Shown: in pieces, positions 57,695 through 64,000 of the stretch
How positions within the stretch are numbered: position 1 is the first letter of the stretch
Layout of the letters: the number at the start of each line of letters is the position of its first letter
DNA from: Euptelea pleiosperma
Lineage: Eukaryota > Streptophyta > Magnoliopsida > Ranunculales > Eupteleaceae
Direction of reading: 5' to 3'
Length of the DNA stretch: 64,000 bases
NCBI GenBank assembly: GCA_035048495.1
Contig: CM068541.1
Coordinates: forward strand, 6,579,929-6,643,928
Made by a program: the position numbers and the translations under genes
The notes under the pieces: generated by a model
The model's database searches: none
What the model was told of the DNA's origin: nothing
What the model saw: only the letters and a program-made list of their open reading frames with translations

Positions 57695-58075
57695 TAAAAT
57701 AAGGTATACTTCAAGCTTTTTGGCGTGGGGAAGCACGATTTTTGGTACTCATCGCTTCCATCTGGGCCCCCGGACCGCATGGCTGTTTAGCCCACCCCTA
57801 TGCTGACATTCATACCAAAAATCAACTTGGTTTTGTTGCCTTTAGCCGTTGGTTTTAGTACTTACAAATAATGGTTGAATCCAACGGCTATTATCACTCC
57901 TAAATTGTACTAAAATTGAATGGTTAGAGATTACCAATCAGGACGATTTTTGGTGTGTATATTCACCAAGGGGTGGGCTAAACATCCATGCGGTCATGGG
58001 CCCAGTTGGCAGTGGTGAGTAACAAAACCCGTGCTTCTGCACGCCAAAAAGCGTGAGGTATGCTTGTTACATCTT
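57695..58075. mobile_element. Family-B foldback MITE
   Basis: TGATAAAATAAGGTATACTTC, AAGCTTTTTGGCGTG, GCTTCCATCTGGGCCCCCGG on the left; TGGGCCCAGTTGGCAGTGG, CACGCCAAAAAGCGTGAGG, ATGCTTGTTACATC on the right. Intact inverted ends. Confidence 0.7.
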
Positions 58076-58114
58076 TTTCCTTTGAATATTAAAGCATCTT
58101 TGGTAAGCCAGGTC

Positions 58115-58520
58115 ACAGCGTTCTGACAGATGCTTCTGTCACAATGAAAAACATAGCCACGTGGTACACTCGTAGTGGACCCTGACCGTGTGGATGTTTG
58201 GCCAGTCCCTCAGTGGACCTCTAGAGTGTAAACTCTAAACTACAAATCTGCCTGATTATGGATTTCTAAGCGATTCGAGATTGAAGTTATTTTCACGGAA
58301 TGATTTTAACGGTAATTATTCGAGCATTATTGAGCGTTATTTGGGTGCAAAGATCCAAAGGTCGTAAATCACTAATCAGGTTTTTTTTTGGTTTATAGGT
58401 CCATTGAGGGACTGGCCAAACATCCATACGGTCAGCGTCTACTAAGAGTAGGCCACGTGGCCTGTACTTTCATTGTGACAGAAGCATCTGTCAGAACGCT
58501 GTGATAGAAGTTTTACTCCA
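58115..58520. mobile_element. Foldback MITE (family A), intact
   Basis: CACAGCGTTCTGACAGATGC at the left and GCATCTGTCAGAACGCTGTG at the right are perfect inverse copies. Inside, GCCACGTGGTACACTCG and GAGTAGGCCACGTGGCC (both with CACGTG) and TGGCCAGTCCCTCAGTGGACC mirrored as CCATTGAGGGACTGGCC. Confidence 0.8.
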
Positions 58521-58544
58521 GGTCCGCTGTAATCACACGAAAAA

Positions 58545-58760
58545 ATCTTTGCTGACGCACCATAATATGAGCCACGTCGCATATTATTAGGGACCACTGA
58601 CCGTATGGACGTTTAGCGGCCCATCCAATAAGCGGACAGACTTACAGACCTAAAATTAAGCCAAATATCTATACGGTCAGTGGCTTCTAAGAGTATGCCA
58701 CGTGGCTCATAATGCGGTCCGTCATCGACGTTGATGGCCTCCCAAGTTTTGTTGTAGTCA
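58545..58760. mobile_element. Family-A MITE with central deletion
   Basis: The left arm AATATGAGCCACGTCGCATA and GACCGTATGGACG joins almost directly to the right arm ATCTATACGGTCAGTGGC, TATGCCACGTGGCTCATAAT. The middle is missing. Confidence 0.65.
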
Positions 58761-58949
58761 AGATAATGACCGTAGAAGTACAGGTGTATGGCCTATTGAG
58801 CACGGTCGACCACTCGTCCTACACGACGTTGATGGACATGGGTAGGTGATAGGACCCACGACCCCACGTGTATACTTATTATCGCAACGACTGACCAAAT
58901 TAACCTTACCATATATTAACGAAACGCGCCGAAATATCTTCAAAATTTC

Positions 58950-59315
58950 GAAGTGGAACTTTGCTGAGGGACCACGATAGATGCCACGTGGTACATTCTT
59001 AGAGGATATGACACCGTATGGATGTTTTTCCCATCCCTATGTGAGCCTACATACCAAAAAACAGCCTGATTAGTGATTTCAAACCTTTGGATCTTTTTAC
59101 CATCAATAATGCTCGAACTCCACCGTTAAAAATCAACCCATAAAAACGACTAAAATCCAACGCTTATAAATCACTAACCAGGCTAAGTTTTGTCTGTAGG
59201 TACATCTAGGGTTGGGAAAAGCATCCTTACGGCCAGAAATCTCTAAACATATGCCACGTGGCTCATATTATGGTCCGTCAGCAACTTTACTGACCGGCGT
59301 TTTTATTTAGTTTCG
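58950..59315. mobile_element. Family-A MITE nearest the lectin-kinase gene
   Basis: GTGGAACTTTGCTGAGGGACC, TGCCACGTGGTACATTC, CCGTATGGATG on the left; CATCCTTACGGCCAG, TATGCCACGTGGCTCATATT, GTCAGCAACTTTACTGACCG on the right. Its two G-boxes (58985-58990, 59255-59260) lie about 0.4-0.7 kb before the start codon. Confidence 0.7.
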
Positions 59316-59517
59316 GACTTTATTTCAACTCATCTCGTCAAAATTCTTCCTAGCCGTTACAACCCTAATTTTCAAACCGCCCCACGCGCCCATTTCTAAC
59401 CGTTTAAACCCCATTTCTCAGTCCATAGAACCCCACCACCTTATCTGTTTTCTTCTTTCCTCTTGAATTCTCGCTAACTTCAACAGCATTTCTCGCACAG
59501 TCTCACTAACTTGCGCC

Positions 59518-59649
59518 ATGAACTCACCTCTAACTTCACCAACAAACCTCTTTCTTAGCTTCTACAACCTCTCAATTCAACCTTCAGGTTTCTCTGTTAT
59601 TTCTTCTTCCAGTCTTGCTAACTTACGTCTTACTTCTTCAAAATCTTGA
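59518..59649 (+). CDS. Upstream ORF in the leader of the lectin kinase
   Basis: A 43-codon frame starts GCGCCATGAACTCACCTC and stops at TGA 59647-59649, 20 bp before the kinase ATG and in a different frame. Its start MNSPLTSPTNLFLSF resembles the kinase start MNSPPRNLLLLFSF. The DNA around both ATGs is nearly the same, suggesting a small duplication of the 5' end. If the transcript begins upstream, the uORF could lower translation. Expression is unknown. Confidence 0.4.
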   Translation: MNSPLTSPTNLFLSFYNLSIQPSGFSVISSSSLANLRLTSSKS

Positions 59650-59669
59650 TAATTTCAACTGTCACCGCC

Positions 59670-61718
59670 ATGAATTCACCTCCAAGAAATCTTCTCCTTC
59701 TCTTCTCTTTCTCCCTTTTCTTTGAATTTTCAAACGTCCCCTCGACGTTTGCAGAGAATTTGAGGTTCGAATTCCCTTCTTTCACTCTCCGTAATCTCAC
59801 TCTCCTCGGTGATTCTTACCTCAGGAATGGCATCATCGGACTTACCCGAGAGCTTGGCGTACCCTCTTCGAGCTCCGGCAGCGTTGTCTGCAACACCCCT
59901 GTCCTCTTCTTTGATCCAGACACGAATGTCTCAGCTTCTTTCTCAACGGAATTTTCTTTCTCGATCACCAACATTAATCCAGGATCGTACGGCCATGGGC
60001 TGACCTTCTTTCTATCCCCCAATAACAAGACCATCGGAAGCCCAGGTGCGTATCTGGGTCTTGTTAATTCGTCAAAACCAATCGAAAAAAAGTTTGTCGC
60101 CGTAGAATTCGATACCCATTTGGATTCCCAATTTCATGATCCGAACGAGAATCACGTTGGGTTGGATATTGGAAGCCTCATTTCAATCAAGACCACGGAC
60201 CTATCATTGCACGGGATTGATCTCAAGAGTGGGAATTTGATTACGGCGTGGATTGATTACAAGAACGACAAGAAGACGTTGGAGGTCTGGATGAGTTACT
60301 CGAGTTTCAGGCCTGAGGAGCCTATTTTGTCGGTGGAGATTGACCTCTCTATGTATTTCAAGAAGCTTATGTATGTGGGGTTCTCGGCGTCGACAGAGGG
60401 GAGCACAGAGCTTCATTTGATCGAGGATTGGACCTTTCAGACTTTTGGGTTCCGCCCAGTGAAAGCCCGGTTGCCTCATAATGTTTCCGATAACTCGTTG
60501 ACTATGATTCCGTTTAATCCTGTCTCCAACTCTAGCAACAATGGCCACAAGAAACTCGCTTTAGGCCTTGGAATTGCTGGTCCAGCCTTCTTTTGCATCG
60601 TTCTAGTGGTGTTTGGTTGGATTTCTGTTAAGAAATGGAGGACAATCAGGACAGACAATAGCTTCAAACCAGAGCTTCTGAAAGGCCCAAGACAATTCAG
60701 TTATAGAGAGCTGAAATCTGCCACGAGAGGGTTTCATTCCAGCCGAATTGTGGGGCATGGATCATTCGGGACCGTTTACAAAGCCATTTTTCCTGGGTCA
60801 GGCACTACTTTTGCAGTGAAAAGATCGAAACATTCACACGAAGGTAAAACTGAATTCCTTGCTGAACTATCCATAATAGCTTGTTTGAGACACAAAAATC
60901 TAGTTCAGCTCCAAGGTTGGTGCGTCGAGAAGAATGAGTTATTGCTTGTGTATGAGTTCATGTCCAATGGGAGCCTTGATAAAGTCCTTTACTCAGAACC
61001 CGAAGATGGAATCCCTCTAAAATGGTTCCAGAGGTACAACATTGCGTTGGGGATTGCCTCTGTTCTGACTTACTTACACCAGGAATGTGAGCAACAAGTC
61101 ATTCACAGGGATATAAAGACCAGTAATATAATGTTGGACGGAAACTTCAATCCGAGGTTAGGGGATTTCGGCCTAGCGAGGCTCATGGATCACGACAAGA
61201 GCCCTGTTTCGACTCTGACCGCTGGGACGATGGGGTACCTTGCCCCTGAGTATCTCCAGTATGGGAAAGCAATTGATAAAACAGATGTTTTCAGTTTTGG
61301 TGTGGTTATACTTGAATTGGCTTGTGGGAGGAGGCCTATTGAGAAAGAACCAAATAGTCAGACGATGGTTAATTTGATAGATTGGGTTTGGGGTTTGCAC
61401 TCTAAAGGCAACCTCATTGAAGCAGCAGACAAAAGGTTGAATGGTGAATTTAAGGAGGAAGAAATGAGAAAGCTGTTGCTTGTGGGTCTGAGTTGTGCGA
61501 ACCCAGCATATACAGAGAGGCCTTCGATGAGGAGGGTCCTTCAGATCCTTAATGAGGAGGCTGAGCTTCTGGTCGTGCCGAGGACAAAACCCACTCTTAC
61601 ATTCTCTTGCAGCTTGCCGTTGAGCATCGACGATATTGTTTCTGACTGTGAGGATGTTGTTTCTGACTGCAGAGACAGTGGGACACATAGCCCTTCGTAT
61701 GTGATCAGCATCAACTGA
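59670..61718 (+). CDS. L-type lectin-domain receptor kinase, LecRK-S.7-like
   Basis: A single exon of 682 residues, the usual length for this family. Order: signal peptide (about 1-28), legume-lectin domain (about 30-265, with VAVEFDTHLDSQFHDPNENH then VGLDIGS as the metal/sugar site region), one membrane helix (about 298-320), and a cytoplasmic Ser/Thr kinase. The kinase has GHGSFGTVYK (from 362), Lys384 in AVKRSK, HRDIKTSN (His479-Asp481), DFGLAR (Asp499) and GTMGYLAPEYLQYG, so it should be active. RPSMRRVLQILNEE and KPTLTFSCSLPLSIDDIVSD closely match Arabidopsis LecRK-S.7 (recalled as At5g55830). Members act at the plasma membrane; LecRK-S.7 is linked to pollen development. I chose the ATG at 59670 because it precedes the signal peptide directly. 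The C-terminus carries a 21-bp tandem repeat giving DDIVSDC/EDVVSDC. No defect is seen. Confidence 0.95.
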   Translation: MNSPPRNLLLLFSFSLFFEFSNVPSTFAENLRFEFPSFTLRNLTLLGDSYLRNGIIGLTRELGVPSSSSGSVVCNTPVLFFDPDTNVSASFSTEFSFSITNINPGSYGHGLTFFLSPNNKTIGSPGAYLGLVNSSKPIEKKFVAVEFDTHLDSQFHDPNENHVGLDIGSLISIKTTDLSLHGIDLKSGNLITAWIDYKNDKKTLEVWMSYSSFRPEEPILSVEIDLSMYFKKLMYVGFSASTEGSTELHLIEDWTFQTFGFRPVKARLPHNVSDNSLTMIPFNPVSNSSNNGHKKLALGLGIAGPAFFCIVLVVFGWISVKKWRTIRTDNSFKPELLKGPRQFSYRELKSATRGFHSSRIVGHGSFGTVYKAIFPGSGTTFAVKRSKHSHEGKTEFLAELSIIACLRHKNLVQLQGWCVEKNELLLVYEFMSNGSLDKVLYSEPEDGIPLKWFQRYNIALGIASVLTYLHQECEQQVIHRDIKTSNIMLDGNFNPRLGDFGLARLMDHDKSPVSTLTAGTMGYLAPEYLQYGKAIDKTDVFSFGVVILELACGRRPIEKEPNSQTMVNLIDWVWGLHSKGNLIEAADKRLNGEFKEEEMRKLLLVGLSCANPAYTERPSMRRVLQILNEEAELLVVPRTKPTLTFSCSLPLSIDDIVSDCEDVVSDCRDSGTHSPSYVISIN

Positions 61719-61869
61719 GGTAACCTCCACTGTTTCTAATACAGATTCAAGTAATGTTTTGGATTATATTAGCTCTTATTGTAGAGTAGTTTAGAGGTAC
61801 TGTTCAACCATTAATCACTGTGAACACCATCAGATCTCTTACAGTCCCCTCCCAATTATAAAAGAAGTC

Positions 61870-62220
61870 CACTGACCTAATGCCCCTGAAATCATTCAAG
61901 ATAGCCACCCAATTAAACATAGACACCTTAGCTCTAGCCACCACTGTCTCAAAGGAGTCACATTTGTCTTCGAATATTCTCTTATTTCTCTGCTTCCAAA
62001 TATTCCAAGAAAGAGCTAATGGAAGATTCCTCCAGAGAATTCAACCTCTTTTACTAAAGGCTCTGATACACCAACATTGTAGGAGTTGTGTGGACTAATG
62101 TCCTTGCAATCCTTCAAGATAGCCACCCAATTAAACGTAGACGCCGTGTCATACCTGTCTTCGAATGTTCTCTTATGTCTCTCCTTCCAAATATTCCAAG
62201 ATTCCTCCAGTGAACGCGAC
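61870..62220 (-). mobile_element. LINE (zf-RVT) fragments, partly duplicated
   Basis: The minus strand reads WNIWKQRNKRIFEDKCDSFE and VSMFNWVAILNDF, the Trp-rich LINE zf-RVT segment. TTCAAGATAGCCACCCAATT occurs at about 61898 and again near 62118 with the same following motifs, so the fragment is duplicated in tandem. It lies just after the lectin-kinase stop. Confidence 0.6.
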
Positions 62221-63146
62221 CTCTTTTACTAAGTATTTTGGCATTTGTGTTTCATTTTGTGACAGAAAAGCAGAAGAGATTTTCCAGAAGAAGTCTTTTG
62301 AGTTCAATAATAACAACATCTGAAGCACAAGCAAGGAAGGGAGAACTTCTCTACCAAGCTCCACCGTAATCCACTGAACCTGCACTTGCACTTCTGAGTT
62401 CATACAATAAGGAATTAGGAATTTGGAATGAACTGTAAAGGAGGGATGATGCTTTTTTTTTTTAATTTCTAGGCAAGGAGAATGATGCTGTACTTTTCTT
62501 TTTCTTTTTCTTTTTCCTTTCATTTCTGTTCTTTTATTCATTTTAGCTATATATCAGACAAATGTATTTGCATCTGTTATAAAACACTTGTGCTGGTTCT
62601 TTCTTCTTGATTGGGGCACAGGTACTTGCACAATGGATAATAGCTGACTATAATATTTAGCCGTTTATACGAACTCGTGATTTTACCTCACAAATATAAC
62701 ATGTGCTGCATGTAAAAAAAAAGTAGGCCCAACGTTTCATAGAAAAGGTTCCCTTTCAAAAGCTTGGAGTTTCTTCCACCTCTCATTTGAAGAGAACAGA
62801 AGGATTCTCTAGGGCTATAGAGTAAACCCCTCACCCCTTCAGCATATATCGAGCAGCATGGTTACAAATATACTTTGATAATGCATAAGGTCCCATCACT
62901 AACCAACCAGTAAGTGTGTGGCACCAAACTTCAGTGCATGTATGTGTGTTCACACATTCAAACAGGCAACCAACAAATCAACCATCTCAACAGTAACCCA
63001 AATTATTTGATCAAACTCCATCCTTTGGAATGATCAATATATCCTTTCTATGTTTATTGAGTTTAACTTTTCGCGTACTCAATTAAGGGGGGAAAGGGAC
63101 CACTGATAGTAGACAACATGTTTCACTACAAAACTCAGGCAAAGGC
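62221..63146. other. Intergenic, no gene seen
   Basis: AT-rich with T-runs (for example 62453-62520) and no supported ORF. It may contain the kinase gene's 3' UTR at the left and the 3' UTR of the minus-strand exon at the right. Confidence 0.35.
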
Positions 63147-63371
63147 TCAAGTTAGTAAATCCCCCTCACCATTGGAGGTTTGTTCAATACATTTCTTTTT
63201 TCTCTCACCGCGACAGTCTTCTTCGTCTTCTTTTTCTTCTTTTTCTCGATCTTCTTCTACCTCAGTATCACATCGTTTCCTTTGTGGAATCACCTGAAAG
63301 AATGAAATCTTCCAATCTCTTGTTTCCAAGAATTTGAGTAGTATCTCAACCACTTGGTTCACAGTAAGGAC
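63147..63371 (-). CDS. Possible terminal exon of a minus-strand gene (partial)
   Basis: After an acceptor-like GGGCTAAGCAG the frame runs 74 codons to TGA: VLTVNQVVEILLKFLETRDW, KISFFQVIPQRKRCDTEV, then an acidic/basic tail rich in Glu, Lys and Asp, ending NGEGDLLT. The ordered first half and charged tail look like the C-terminus of a nuclear or nucleolar protein. Upstream exons would lie right of the window. I do not recognise the family. An internal donor-like TTTCAG|GTGATT is an alternative reading. Confidence 0.4.
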   Translation of the reverse strand, partial: VLTVNQVVEILLKFLETRDWKISFFQVIPQRKRCDTEVEEDREKEEKEDEEDCRGERKKKCIEQTSNGEGDLLT

Positions 63372-64000
63372 CTGCTTAGCCCAAATAAATGAGAACAAAT
63401 TATTTATAAAAGAAAATTAAAAAATAAAGAGAAACACTGTGCAGTCCTAAATAAGGAATTTAGATCATTTATTATGCCGAATATACCAACAAAACACGTA
63501 AACTTGTCCACTGTACATTAACTTGCCATGTTAGGAGTTCTAAGGTTCCTGTCTTACTATATGGTAATGATCTATACACTGCGCAGCTGTACATGTTTTC
63601 TCTTGATAAGATGAGGATTATATTAATAAGCAGGGGAGAACCCCAATATACAAAACTTTATAAAGCTCGCCAGAGAGAAGCACCCTCACCAGCAACAAAG
63701 TTATGTAAAACTGCACATTTCTGCACATTGCACACATGCAGGATGGTCAGGCCCACTGTTTGATGCTTCCCATCTAGGACATTTTGCAGGCCAAAAATCA
63801 ACCCCATTGATGGCTGTAACCACCCCCATCAATGGTATTCTGTTTTGCAGTAAAAGAAAGAAGCCCGCAGAGATAGGGGTGGGGGGGTGTTGACTTATTT
63901 CTCCTAGATTGGACTGGAATCTTAGATCATCCCTATTACCTTACCCTTGTAAACTTGAGCTAAATACCCTATTGAACTAAACATCACAAGTAGATAATTT
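63372..64000. other. Right edge, no gene seen
   Basis: Non-coding. About 63770-63845 contains AAAAATCAACCCCATTGATGG with a partial inverted match, likely a decayed MITE. A GTGGGGGGGTG run lies near 63880. Confidence 0.35.

Noticed and set aside
60204..60548. Minus-strand ORFs opposite the lectin kinase
   Set aside because: They are shadows of a long conserved coding exon on the plus strand.

Overview
The window is nuclear DNA of a flowering plant. Genes have GT-AG introns, the tRNA is eukaryotic, and the space between genes is filled with plant mobile elements: LINE, copia and other LTR relics, a probable SINE, and many short inverted-repeat elements. The gene set and its order point to an angiosperm, probably not a grass. 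I cannot name the species.

Layout. (1) 0-13 kb is accessory DNA: a copia-type LTR remnant, a probable first exon of an organelle-targeted protein running off the left edge on the minus strand (942-1101), nested foldback elements at 1.3-6.7 kb, further MITEs, one short two-helix ORF (9268-9450, minus), and two coding relics. (2) 13.27-15.43 kb, plus: a two-exon LEC1/L1L-type NF-YB gene with a TATA box and a proximal G-box. (3) 17.6-29.1 kb, minus: a complete nine-exon nicotinamide/nicotinate mononucleotide adenylyltransferase (NMNAT) gene. Its introns hold LINE, copia, SINE and MITE pieces, a plastid rps3 fragment and unidentified exon-like blocks. (4) 30.34-30.41 kb, minus: tRNA-Thr(CGT). (5) 37.6-38.4 kb, minus: a three-exon NFD6-like organellar small protein. 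(6) 41.1-51.5 kb, plus: the plant INCENP (WYRD) gene, with all splice sites and the C-terminal IN-box present. It carries an element inserted in an exon and three apparent one-base frameshifts. (7) 52.5-59.3 kb: tandem repeats, an NLR (NB-ARC) relic and a dense run of MITEs. (8) 59.67-61.72 kb, plus: an intronless L-type lectin receptor kinase resembling LecRK-S.7. (9) 61.8-64 kb: LINE fragments and one possible terminal exon on the minus strand.

How it fits together. NMNAT, INCENP/WYR and LecRK-S.7 are, from memory, consecutive Arabidopsis loci (At5g55810, At5g55820, At5g55830). The same order here suggests conserved microsynteny, stretched by mobile elements. The genes do not form a pathway: embryo transcription factor, NAD synthesis, organelle function, chromosome passenger complex and receptor kinase.

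The most striking observation is the 521-bp terminal-inverted-repeat element in an INCENP exon (44712-45232). It has a GTATGT donor and a CAAACAG acceptor placed so that its removal as a 506-nt intron would keep the reading frame and add six codons. The second theme is the MITE families. Their arms carry the palindromic G-box GCCACGTGGC, and they cover much of the intergenic space, including the regions upstream of the NF-YB and lectin-kinase genes. MITE boundaries below were read by eye and are good to roughly 10-20 bp.
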